From an uncultured Clostridia bacterium (GTDB taxonomy: Bacteria > Bacillota > Clostridia > Christensenellales > Borkfalkiaceae), in the NCBI GenBank assembly GCA_934249265.1, contig CAKQKQ010000024.1, forward strand, positions 1-22,807: DNA of 22,807 bases, in the 5' to 3' direction. Every line of letters starts with the position of its first letter. Position 1 is the first letter of the stretch. The notes beneath the pieces are model-generated. The model was not told where the DNA came from, did not search any database, and saw nothing but the letters and a program-made list of their open reading frames with translations. Below are positions 15,062-22,807 of the stretch, piece after piece. The position numbers and the translations under genes were made by a program.

Positions 15062-16900
15062 ATGAACGGAATTTTTAAACGGATAAGGTTATCCAAATTA
15101 ATAGTTGTATTATTTTTAATCGCATTATTGACAATGAACAGCATGTTATCATTCGGATGTAAACCCGACGAAAATCAAAACAAACCGAACGATCAAGAAG
15201 AAATTACCGCAAATGATTTTGGCGGAGTTTTAAACGTCGTATACGACAAAGTGACGAAATCGATATACGAAAACGGCAACGATTATTATAAAGCGGGTTT
15301 TAATTCTCAAAACGCCGATTTGTGGTATGCTGAACCCGAATTTGCGGGAAAATACATATTTATTTGTTCGATTTTGGGTGGGAAATATTTAGATTTAGCA
15401 AAAGAAGTAGTAGAAGTTTGCGTAAATTCTCAACGCGAAGACGGATATTTGGGTTGTTTGCCGCAAGGACACGAGTTGGATAATTTTTCTATATGGAATC
15501 AGGCGTTTGCGATTTTGGGTCTTGTGGAATATTACAACGCCACGCAAGACGAAGTCGCTTTGGACTGTGCGATAAAAAGTTTATCTAACGTCGAAAAGAC
15601 GATAAAAGACGGTTTGGGCAAAGGAATAGCCCTTACGAACGCAATAAACGGCGGTTCGCAACATATTTCTATTTTAATTACCCTTGCAAGACTTTATAAA
15701 GCGACAAACGACGTTTCTTATTTAGATTTCGCAAATTTCCTTATAAGTCAATGCAAAAAAGAGGGGTTCGACCTTTTGGATTTTTCAAGCATATTCGCTC
15801 AAAAAAGTCAAAAAGGCATAGAAATGTTGATAGTTTATATAGGGCTATCCGAATTGGCAAACGTTTTGGACGAATATAAAAGCCAATTAAACGAAGTTGA
15901 TTATAATGCGGAATATACTTCGGAGAGGATAAGGCAAGCCGTAAAAAGATATTGGAACGAAGTAAATACCACGCAAATTCGCAACACGGGCGGCGCGACC
16001 ACCGGCGAATGGTGGAAGGTAAACGGCAATGCTCCCGCTCAATTAAAAACGAGTATGGCAGTAAACGAAAATTGCGTTTCGGTGGGTTGGGTAGAATTGA
16101 CCTCTATTTTATTCGACGGCGAAACCAAAGCGGAATATTTGGACGCCATAGAAAAGACTTATTTCAACGCTATTTTAGGTTCTGTCGCAACCGACGGAAA
16201 CGATTTCGCTTATTATCAAGGCAATTACGGAAGAAAAGAGTTTGCAACTTCCGGCGGAATGTATAAGTGTTGTAGAACGAGAGGGTTTAGCATAGTCGCG
16301 GAATTGCCTAAAATGATGTATAAGTATAAAGACGACGAAATCACGCCTATACTTTATTGCGAAAACAACTACAAACTCGAAGAAGATTTGAGCATATCTT
16401 GCCAAACGGTATATCCGCAAAACGGCAAACTGAAATACGTAGTTAAAAATTCAACGGGAGTCAATAAAGTTTTGAAATTGAGGATACCGTCTTGGTGCGA
16501 AGAATATTCGCTTACCACTGACAACAATTACAACGTTTCGGACAGTTTTATAGAAGTCGTAATTGGGCAAGGCGAAACGACGGTTGACGTAAATTTTAAA
16601 ATGAAAATCAAAGTGGGAGAATATTTGATAGACGGAGAAAAATGTTACGATTTCAACTACGGCGCATTGCTGCTTGTTCACGACAGAAGTAACGGAGTTA
16701 CTTTAAAAGAATGTGCTTACGATTCTTCTATTTCACCGACTTTTATCGACGCAACGTGGAACGAGTGGAGCGAAAATAAAAACGGAAGTTGGTATTTGCT
16801 TAATTTTACTTGCGGCAATTTGAATTTAGTCGATTATGCTTCTGCCGGAAGGGCAAATCCCGAATTGGATTTGTTTAAAACTTATATAAAAGGAGTATAA
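15062..16900 (+). CDS. GH127-like (beta-L-arabinofuranosidase type) lipoprotein
   Basis: A predicted surface lipoprotein glycosidase of 612 residues. A basic start (MNGIFKRIRLSK), a hydrophobic helix and FGC form a lipoprotein signal peptide (lipobox imperfect). The body is an alpha/alpha-barrel-like region with NSQREDGYLGCLPQG. It then shows ENC (E336, C338) and KCC (C403, C404), which correspond to the Glu, Cys and Cys-Cys zinc-thiolate set of GH127 enzymes such as HypBA1, where the first Cys of the CC pair is the nucleophile. A beta-sandwich tail follows. An upstream in-frame TTG at 15002 lies before the predicted RNA start and is rejected. The AAGGAGA site at 15037-15043 is 18 bases from this ATG, longer than usual. 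The gene ends one base before a GTG, and four before the ATG, of the NPCBM lipoprotein gene. Confidence 0.8.
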   Translation: MNGIFKRIRLSKLIVVLFLIALLTMNSMLSFGCKPDENQNKPNDQEEITANDFGGVLNVVYDKVTKSIYENGNDYYKAGFNSQNADLWYAEPEFAGKYIFICSILGGKYLDLAKEVVEVCVNSQREDGYLGCLPQGHELDNFSIWNQAFAILGLVEYYNATQDEVALDCAIKSLSNVEKTIKDGLGKGIALTNAINGGSQHISILITLARLYKATNDVSYLDFANFLISQCKKEGFDLLDFSSIFAQKSQKGIEMLIVYIGLSELANVLDEYKSQLNEVDYNAEYTSERIRQAVKRYWNEVNTTQIRNTGGATTGEWWKVNGNAPAQLKTSMAVNENCVSVGWVELTSILFDGETKAEYLDAIEKTYFNAILGSVATDGNDFAYYQGNYGRKEFATSGGMYKCCRTRGFSIVAELPKMMYKYKDDEITPILYCENNYKLEEDLSISCQTVYPQNGKLKYVVKNSTGVNKVLKLRIPSWCEEYSLTTDNNYNVSDSFIEVVIGQGETTVDVNFKMKIKVGEYLIDGEKCYDFNYGALLLVHDRSNGVTLKECAYDSSISPTFIDATWNEWSENKNGSWYLLNFTCGNLNLVDYASAGRANPELDLFKTYIKGV

Positions 16901-16904
16901 AGTG

Positions 16905-19277
16905 ATGAGAAAATTTTTAATTTCGGTTTTATGCCTGATTTTTTCGGTTTCGATTTTGTCGTTGTTTGCAAGTTGCGACGACTCAAACAAAAATCAAGGA
17001 AACGAGCAAGAACAAACGCAAAAATACACCTCTTTATTACAACTTACGCCAACGAAAATCCAAAACGGTTATTGCGCCCCCACTTTCAATAAATCGTGTC
17101 TCGGGGTAGATAAATTTTTATTGAACGGATTTCCTATTTCGCAAGGCATAAGCATGCACCCGGGGAATGACGAAGACGCGGCTATTACGTATGATATTTC
17201 AAATTATGATTACGATTTATTCGTTGCTACGATAGGCAAAAACGACCAACAACAAAATTGCAACGTTAGGTTTTTCGTGTATGCCGACGGCGTAAAAAAA
17301 TTCGATAGCGGAAACATGAAAGAAGCAGATATGCAATTTGTCTCGGTCGATATAAAAGGGGTAAAAGAATTGACTATTGCGGTAAACAACGGCGGCGATT
17401 CAAACATTTACGACGAGTGTACGTGGGGTTATCCGACGCTTATCAACGAAGCCGATTTTGCTATTGAAAAAATCGAGTCGGAAAACGTGGATTATTGCGT
17501 ATTGCAAGGAACAAACCCGATCACGGAAGAAACTTCGGCGATAGTCACTTACAATACGGGTACGTTTAAAAGGGTAAAAGTAAACGAATTAAACGTTAAA
17601 TCGGTAAATACGAGTTCAACGGGCAAACAAACGATAGAATTAAGTTATAAAGATTTTGATTTTTCAAAAGAGATTTTAGTTTGCCAAAAAAACAGTTATA
17701 TAAAGTTGGCTGAAGCGGATTTTAAAGAATTTGTTTCGTACTTTCCGCGGAGAATGTCGGGACTCGATTCCGACGACGGCACGCCTTTTGCCATAGCGGG
17801 CAAATTGTATAATAGCGGCATAGGGTTGCATCCCGTTTCTTCGGAAAAGGCGGCTTATATAACGCTTGAAGTGCAAGAAAATCAAGAATATCGACTTCAC
17901 GCCGTTTTAGGTAAAACGAGAAAAGCCATTAAAAACGAAGTTGTTTTTAAAATATATAAAGATTCCGAAGTGATTTATAGCAGCGGTATACTTTTGGCGG
18001 GTCAAGTAAAAGAGGTCGATTTAGAAATTAAAAACGCAACCGAAATAAAAATCGAAGTAGACAGCGGCGACGACGAAATAGATTACGACTGTTCGGGTAT
18101 TGCCGACGCGTTTTTATACAGCGCGACGGGCGAAAGCATAGTAACGGTTGAAGATTATTTAACTTTAACCAAATTGACCCCCTCGGCAAGCGTAAACGGC
18201 TACGTTGCGGCGACTATTAACCAAGCGTGTTTGGCGGGCGAGGGCGACAGATTTATGTTGTCGGGTTTCCCGATTAGTGCGGGAATAAGCATGCACGCGG
18301 GTACAAACGGAAACGCGTCGCTCACTTATGATTTAAGTAAATACGATTACGATTTGTTCACTGCAACGATAGGCAAAAATAATCAACAAGCGGGTTGTTA
18401 CGTGGAATTTTTCGTGTACGTCGACGGGGAAAAGAAATACGAAAGCGGCAAGATGAAAGAGGACGATTTAAGGCTTGTTTCGGTGAATATTGCCGGAGCG
18501 AAGTCGTTAAGACTCGAGATAAGCGACGGCGGCGACGGAATCAACAGCGACGAAGTCACGTGGGCATATCCTACGATAGGGTATTCTTCAAAAGTCGTTC
18601 CTACCGATATCAAGGTGGAAAACGTCGATTATGTTTTGGAAAAAGGAAGCGATATAACTAACGAATTTATTTCTGCGATAGTGACCTACAACACGGGTTG
18701 TTTCGAGAGAGTTTCAAAGCAAGATATAAGTTTTTCCGAATACGACGCAAACAAGACGGGCAAACAAGAAGTAAAAGTAAAATATAAAAATTGTGAGTCG
18801 AAATTTGACGTAATCGTTTTGGAAAAATCGGAATTTATTAAAATATGCGACGCAAATTTCGACGAGTTTGTTTCGTATTTCCCGCAGAGAGAGGTTGGGC
18901 TTGATGCCGACGACGAAACCAATTTCGCTATATCGGGAATAAGATATAAAAACGGCATAGGAATTCACCCGAAAGCAGACGATACGCCCGCTAAATTGAC
19001 GTTGACTTTATCCGGCGAAAAGCAATATAAATTGCATGCGGTTTTGGGTAAAACAAGAAAAGTATGCAAGGGAAAAATAGTATTTAAAATTCTTTGCGAC
19101 GGAAACGAAGTGTACAACAGCGGAGAAATAGCGGTGGGCGACAGCGTAACGGTCGATTTAGACATTGCGGGAGCGCAAAACATTACGTTTGTTGTAGAAG
19201 GCGGTTCTGACGGAATAGCCTACGACTGCGCGGGAATTGCAGATGCGTTTTTATACGCCGAAGACATTGAAGAATAG
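16905..19277 (+). CDS. NPCBM-domain lipoprotein with internal duplication
   Basis: A predicted surface lipoprotein of 790 residues. The signal peptide ends LFASC. It has six modules in an A-B-C-A-B-C order. A (about 47-180 and 423-555) is an NPCBM-like beta-sandwich with NGFPISQGISMHPG / SGFPISAGISMHAG. B (about 185-265 and 563-645) is an Ig-like domain with AIVTYNTG. C (about 268-405 and 648-785) is a second NPCBM form with YNSGIGLHP / YKNGIGIHP, LHAVLGKTRK and YDCSGIADAFLY. The repeat period is about 376 residues. NPCBM domains bind galactose-like or other sugars and accompany glycosidases. The ATG is chosen over GTG 16902; AGGAG is at 16891-16895. It is coupled to the GH127-like gene and ends at a strong terminator. 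No catalytic domain is seen. Confidence 0.85.
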   Translation: MRKFLISVLCLIFSVSILSLFASCDDSNKNQGNEQEQTQKYTSLLQLTPTKIQNGYCAPTFNKSCLGVDKFLLNGFPISQGISMHPGNDEDAAITYDISNYDYDLFVATIGKNDQQQNCNVRFFVYADGVKKFDSGNMKEADMQFVSVDIKGVKELTIAVNNGGDSNIYDECTWGYPTLINEADFAIEKIESENVDYCVLQGTNPITEETSAIVTYNTGTFKRVKVNELNVKSVNTSSTGKQTIELSYKDFDFSKEILVCQKNSYIKLAEADFKEFVSYFPRRMSGLDSDDGTPFAIAGKLYNSGIGLHPVSSEKAAYITLEVQENQEYRLHAVLGKTRKAIKNEVVFKIYKDSEVIYSSGILLAGQVKEVDLEIKNATEIKIEVDSGDDEIDYDCSGIADAFLYSATGESIVTVEDYLTLTKLTPSASVNGYVAATINQACLAGEGDRFMLSGFPISAGISMHAGTNGNASLTYDLSKYDYDLFTATIGKNNQQAGCYVEFFVYVDGEKKYESGKMKEDDLRLVSVNIAGAKSLRLEISDGGDGINSDEVTWAYPTIGYSSKVVPTDIKVENVDYVLEKGSDITNEFISAIVTYNTGCFERVSKQDISFSEYDANKTGKQEVKVKYKNCESKFDVIVLEKSEFIKICDANFDEFVSYFPQREVGLDADDETNFAISGIRYKNGIGIHPKADDTPAKLTLTLSGEKQYKLHAVLGKTRKVCKGKIVFKILCDGNEVYNSGEIAVGDSVTVDLDIAGAQNITFVVEGGSDGIAYDCAGIADAFLYAEDIEE

Positions 19278-19370
19278 TTTTTAAAACGGCTTTTGAAATG
19301 GTTGAATAGTGGTTAAACCGCCGTTTTAGTAATGGTTGAATAGTAAACAGAAGTTTTAAATATAGCAACC

Positions 19371-19401
19371 ATAGGCGCGCGACTAAAAGTCGCGCGCCTA
19401 T
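19371..19401 (+). terminator. Strong terminator after NPCBM lipoprotein
   Basis: A perfect 14-bp stem, ATAGGCGCGCGACT with its complement, loop AAA. It is followed by AATTTTTG. This closes the GH127-NPCBM transcript. Confidence 0.88.
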
Positions 19402-19584
19402 AATTTTTGCCGTCGTTGATATTATTTTTGTTAATGTTACTGCGATTGATATTGTCGTGTCGGCGTTGCCGACAAATAAATCGCCATGCAATAAATGAAT
19501 TTTTTGTTGTTTTAACTTTCGGATATATCACTTGCATTGTTTAAAATCAAATTAATACGGTTGATTTTTTTCAAACACTTAATA

Positions 19585-19613
19585 TTGACATATCATCGTT
19601 ATAATGTTACAAT
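19585..19613 (+). promoter_or_regulatory. Sigma-A-type promoter of the first BspA-like gene
   Basis: A perfect TTGACA at 19585-19590, exactly 17 bp, then TACAAT at 19608-19613. RNA would begin near 19620, giving a leader of about 66 nt. The leader carries a 9-bp inverted repeat (ACTTGATTG at 19627-19635, CAATCAAGT at 19654-19662) just before the AAAGGAG ribosome site. Confidence 0.68.
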
Positions 19614-19665
19614 TATTTAATCAAATACTTGATTGTGTCGACAATTTGTAAATCAATCAAGTTGT

Positions 19666-19820
19666 AATTTAAAGGAGAAAGGATTATGAAAAGATTTTTA
19701 ATTGCTATGCTGTGTGTGGCGGTATGTGTTTTGTCGGTTTTCCCGCTTTCCGCTTGCGGCAATGGAAACAAAAATAACGGCAATAACGGTGGAAATGGTA
19801 GCCACACTCACTCGTTCACG
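19666..19820 (+). repeat. 155-bp block shared by the two BspA-like genes, copy A
   Basis: It covers the ribosome site, start, signal peptide and N/G linker of the first gene. It matches 21989-22143 without gaps and with one mismatch that I found (base 19762, T against G). Divergence begins sharply on both sides. Confidence 0.88.
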
Positions 19821-21863
19821 GTTGAGGTGGTGACGGACGAGTATTTATGTAGCGAAGCGACTTGTACTCAATCGGCGAAATATTACTACTCGTGCAGTTG
19901 TGGTGCGAAAGGCACTGCGACTTTCGAGTATGGCAATGCGAACGGACATAGTATTGTAAACGACGTTTGCAAGGTGTGCAAAGCAAAAGCGTCTAAAGGG
20001 TTAGAGTTTACTTTAAATGACGACGACACATACAAACTTAAAGGCATAGGCTCTTGTACTGATGCGGATATAATTATACCAAAAACATATCAAGGCAAAG
20101 CCGTTACGAGTATAGGGAATTATGCGCTTGCTACTTACACTGATATGGGGATACCTAAGAAAAATTCTCCGAAAGTTCCGATTGAAAGAATTACCATTCC
20201 CGATAGTGTAACAACCATAGGAAGTTATGCGTTTTGCGGTAGTCTTGAACTTAAAGATATAAAAATTCCCGACAGCGTAACTTCTGTTAGGATAGGCGCA
20301 TTGGCGTATTGTGAAAAGTTGACAAGCATAACGTTCGGCAGCGGAATTGAAAAATTTGCCAAACAAATAATATATATGAGCAATGAAGTTGCGAGTATTG
20401 AAGTCAGCGACAACAATACAAAATATTACAGTAAGAACAATTGCGTTATTGAAAAAGAAACCAAGACTTTAATTATGAGTTGCAAAACGAGCGTTATTCC
20501 CGACGAAGTAAAAATAATCGGAGAGTCGTCGTTTTATTCTCGTGGGGATTTAACAAATATAAATATCCCCGATGGCGTAACTTCCATATTAGATAGAGCA
20601 TTTGCTTTTTGCAGTAGTTTGACAAGCGTAACAATACCCGACAGTGTAGTTTCCATCGGTCAATATGCATTTAGTGATTGCAATGGACTTACAAGTATAA
20701 AACTTGGACGCAGTGTGGAAAAAATAGATGATAGTGCGTTTAGCGATTGCTATAAACTTGTAGAGATAATAAACAACAGTAATTTAGAAATTACAAAATT
20801 CAGCGACGAAAACGGTCAAATAGGGAAATATGCTTTAAATATTAAAAAGGGCGGAACGACCGATTTAGTCAATAAAGACGATTATTTGTTTTACACTTTT
20901 GAAAACGAAAATTACTTATTGGGTTATGAAGGGAAAGACACCGCATTGACTTTACCAAATGATTACAATGGTCAAACTTATGAAATTTATCGATATGCGT
21001 TTTATGGTCGCGATGATTTAACGAGCGTAATAATATCAAACGGCGTAACGTATATAAATTCTTCAGCGTTTAGAGATTGCAAATGGCTTACGAGTTTAAC
21101 GATAGGGAATAAAGTAAACTCAATCGCAGACAACGTGTTTAATAATTGCAGTAGTCTGGTAAATACAATAATTCCCGACAGCGTAGTTTTAATCAAGGAA
21201 TGTGCATTTAGCAATTGTTCTTCACTTACAAGCATAACGCTTGGAAAAGGATTAAAAGAAATTGAAGAATATACTTTTAATGAATGTAAAAAACTCGTAG
21301 AGGTTATAAATAATAGTGATTTAGATATCGAAAGAGCAAGTATAGACAACGGTTGGGTTGGGTATTACGCTTTAAATATAAAGAAAGGCGGCACAACCGA
21401 CATAGTAAATAAAAACGGGTATTTATTCTACATTTATGAAAACGTAAATTATTTATTGGGTTACGACGGCGACGAAGTTAATTTGGTTTTGCCTAATGAT
21501 TACAACGGTCAAACTTATGAAATATACAAATATGCTTTTTATAAATTTTATAACAATAAAACTTTAAAAAGTGTAGCAATCGGCAATGGTGCGACATATA
21601 TAGGTGAATATGCATTCTTTTATTGCGGTGGTTTGACAAACGTAACTATAGGGAGTGGCGTAACTTTTATAGACAAATATGCTTTTATTAATTGCTATGA
21701 TCTTAAAAGTGTTAAATTTAATAAAGTCGACGGTTGGAAATATTATGAAGATATCGACAGCGAAAACGGCACGGAAGTTTCAAGAGAAGAACTTTCAGAT
21801 ACTACAAGTGCGGCAGAATGTCTTACTTCGGATTACGGTAACTTTTATTGGAAAAGAGGTTAA
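19686..21863 (+). CDS. BspA-like leucine-rich-repeat surface lipoprotein
   Basis: A predicted cell-surface lipoprotein of 725 residues. The signal peptide ends PLSAC with lipid Cys24, followed by an Asn/Gly-rich linker to about 38. A small Cys/His domain follows (H42, C55, C60, C70, C72, H88, C95, C98), probably metal-binding or disulfide-linked. From about 105 on it is built of BspA/TpLRR (LRR_5) repeats with the pattern IPDSVTSIGxxAFxxCxxLTSITIG. Two non-LRR islands sit about 179 residues apart (starting near 359 and 538, each with NIKKGGTTD, YLLGY and LPNDYNGQTYEIY), a sign of internal duplication. The end DGWKYYEDID... is the usual capped tail. Such proteins often mediate adhesion or binding; the ligand is unknown. 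Start ATG 19686 follows AAAGGAG. Confidence 0.9.
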   Translation: MKRFLIAMLCVAVCVLSVFPLSACGNGNKNNGNNGGNGSHTHSFTVEVVTDEYLCSEATCTQSAKYYYSCSCGAKGTATFEYGNANGHSIVNDVCKVCKAKASKGLEFTLNDDDTYKLKGIGSCTDADIIIPKTYQGKAVTSIGNYALATYTDMGIPKKNSPKVPIERITIPDSVTTIGSYAFCGSLELKDIKIPDSVTSVRIGALAYCEKLTSITFGSGIEKFAKQIIYMSNEVASIEVSDNNTKYYSKNNCVIEKETKTLIMSCKTSVIPDEVKIIGESSFYSRGDLTNINIPDGVTSILDRAFAFCSSLTSVTIPDSVVSIGQYAFSDCNGLTSIKLGRSVEKIDDSAFSDCYKLVEIINNSNLEITKFSDENGQIGKYALNIKKGGTTDLVNKDDYLFYTFENENYLLGYEGKDTALTLPNDYNGQTYEIYRYAFYGRDDLTSVIISNGVTYINSSAFRDCKWLTSLTIGNKVNSIADNVFNNCSSLVNTIIPDSVVLIKECAFSNCSSLTSITLGKGLKEIEEYTFNECKKLVEVINNSDLDIERASIDNGWVGYYALNIKKGGTTDIVNKNGYLFYIYENVNYLLGYDGDEVNLVLPNDYNGQTYEIYKYAFYKFYNNKTLKSVAIGNGATYIGEYAFFYCGGLTNVTIGSGVTFIDKYAFINCYDLKSVKFNKVDGWKYYEDIDSENGTEVSREELSDTTSAAECLTSDYGNFYWKRG

Positions 21864-22008
21864 AAGGCAGAACAATTTATTGAGATAAAAACGTTATTTT
21901 AAAATAAAATATTAAATATTAGCGGCGTAAAGTGTTGAGATGCGATTGGCAAATTCATGGGTATAATATGGTGCGCTGCATAAAGAAGAATTTAAAGGAG
22001 AAAGGATT
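21864..22008. promoter_or_regulatory. Gap with weak candidate promoter for the second BspA-like gene
   Basis: A perfect TATAAT lies at 21962-21967, but no -35 is found at normal spacing (TTGAGA is 21 bp upstream). No terminator hairpin is visible after the first gene, so read-through is also possible. The AAAGGAG ribosome site at 21994-22000 belongs to the shared block. Confidence 0.35.
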
Positions 22009-22143
22009 ATGAAAAGATTTTTAATTGCTATGCTGTGTGTGGCGGTATGTGTTTTGTCGGTTTTCCCGCTTTCCGCTTGCGGCAAGGGAAACAAAAATAA
22101 CGGCAATAACGGTGGAAATGGTAGCCACACTCACTCGTTCACG
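21989..22143 (+). repeat. 155-bp block shared by the two BspA-like genes, copy B
   Basis: Counterpart of 19666-19820, offset 2323 bp. Identity includes the non-coding ribosome-site stretch and third codon positions. Downstream the two genes remain homologous but clearly more diverged. Confidence 0.88.
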
Positions 22144-22807
22144 ATTGAAAATGCGACAAACAAGTATTTATGCAGTAAGGCGACTTGCACAAAAGCGGCG
22201 AAGTATTATTACTCGTGCGAGTGCGGGGCAAAAGGCACTGCGACTTTTGATTACGGCGAAGTAAAGGGGCATAATATTGTAAACGACGTTTGTAAGGTGT
22301 GCAAAGCAAAAGCGTCTAAAGGGTTGGAGTTTGAATTAAAAGACGACGAAACCTACGAACTTTCCGGTATCGGCACTTGCACCAATGCGGATATAATTAT
22401 ACCAAAAACATATCAAGGCAAAGCCGTTACAAGTATAGGTCATTATGCCCTTGCTACTTACGCCGGAGTAGCAATGCCGATGGTAAATCCTCCGAAAGTG
22501 CCGATTGAAAGCATAACTATTCCCGATAGTATAACAACCATAGAAGATTCTGCGTTTTCGGGCAGCGTTGAACTTAAAAATATAAAAATTCCCGACAGCG
22601 TAACTTCTATCGGAGACGGAGCGTTGGCGTATTGCGAAAAGTTGACAAGCGTAACGTTCGGCAGTGGGGTCGAACGTATCGATACGTATATAATACATTT
22701 GAGCAATGAAATCACAAATATTGAAGTCAGTGACAACAATTCCAAATATTACAGTAAAAACAATTGCGTTATCGAAAAAGAAACCAAGACTTTAGTGATG
22801 GGTTGTA
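22009..22807 (+). CDS. Second BspA-like LRR lipoprotein, 3' end cut by window
   Basis: A paralog of the gene at 19686, open to the window end (266 codons seen). It has the same signal peptide and lipid Cys24, the same N/G linker, and the same Cys/His domain (all six cysteines kept). The same entry into LRR_5 repeats follows (IPDSVTSIGDGALAYCEKLTSVTFGSG) and the same SDNNSKYYSKNNCVIEKETKTL island. The order of elements matches the first gene throughout the visible part, so this is a tandem duplicate and not a shuffled gene. The ribosome site AAAGGAG is identical to that of the first copy. Confidence 0.9.
   Translation, partial: MKRFLIAMLCVAVCVLSVFPLSACGKGNKNNGNNGGNGSHTHSFTIENATNKYLCSKATCTKAAKYYYSCECGAKGTATFDYGEVKGHNIVNDVCKVCKAKASKGLEFELKDDETYELSGIGTCTNADIIIPKTYQGKAVTSIGHYALATYAGVAMPMVNPPKVPIESITIPDSITTIEDSAFSGSVELKNIKIPDSVTSIGDGALAYCEKLTSVTFGSGVERIDTYIIHLSNEITNIEVSDNNSKYYSKNNCVIEKETKTLVMGC

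Larger units (their letters stand above)
19278..19685. other. Gap between NPCBM and BspA-like genes
   Basis: It contains a pair of AATGGTTGAATAGT words at 19297-19310 and 19331-19344 (34-bp spacing), the strong terminator, and a small 7-bp hairpin TGTCGGC GTT GCCGACA at 19458-19474 without a T-run. It also holds the promoter and structured leader of the next gene. No coding frame is supported. Confidence 0.5.

Noticed and set aside
19297..19344. Paired AATGGTTGAATAGT words as attachment-site or mobile-element ends
   Set aside because: Only 34 bp apart, with no integrase or transposase in the window and no gene between them; a small local duplication is enough.
19585..19605. TTGACA plus the perfect TATAAT at 19600 as the BspA-like promoter
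   Set aside because: The spacer would be only 9 bp; TACAAT at 19608 gives the correct 17-bp spacing instead.

Overview
The window reads as chromosome from an anaerobic, spore-forming, low-to-moderate-GC Firmicute (Clostridia-like, plausibly an uncultured gut lineage). The reasons are a complete spoIIGA-sigE-sigG block, strong AGGAGG-type ribosome sites, a small ferredoxin-thioredoxin-reductase-like protein, and BspA-type leucine-rich-repeat lipoproteins of the kind common in gut Clostridia. The placement rests on gene content and is not a measured phylogeny.

The left part (1-13.5 kb) looks like ordinary chromosome. It holds the 3' end of a MATE efflux pump, an FTR-like iron-sulfur protein, a cytidylate-kinase-like protein, the sporulation block (SpoIIGA protease, pro-sigma-E, sigma-G), a convergent aspartate ammonia-lyase, an Lrp/AsnC regulator followed by a methionine aminopeptidase with a SEC-C zinc motif, a Cu(I)-type P-ATPase, a PLP-dependent histidine-decarboxylase-like enzyme, and a convergent flavin reductase. 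Intergenic gaps are long and AT-rich. In this part a palindromic repeat of about 40 bp centred on TACGTA occurs six times. Each copy is just 3' of a gene, and its asymmetric flank points with the direction of that upstream gene. In three places the order is stop codon, repeat, hairpin terminator.

The right part (13.9-22.8 kb) looks accessory and surface-directed. An AraC-family regulator is divergent from a lipoprotein with the zinc-thiolate residues of GH127 (beta-L-arabinofuranosidase type). That gene is tightly coupled to a second lipoprotein built from two copies of an NPCBM / Ig-like / NPCBM unit. After a strong terminator come two paralogous BspA-like LRR lipoproteins, the second cut off by the window end. 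The AraC and GH127 promoters have abutting, slightly overlapping -35 elements, so AraC probably controls both directions. The dispersed palindrome is absent from this half. No glycan transporter is visible, so the role in binding and trimming an arabinose-containing or similar glycan is an inference.

The most interesting items are the gene-end-associated palindrome family, the decayed tandem copies of the araC 3' end, the near-identical 155-bp 5' block shared by the two BspA-like genes, and the internal duplications of the surface proteins. No CRISPR array, tRNA, rRNA, transposase or phage gene was found.
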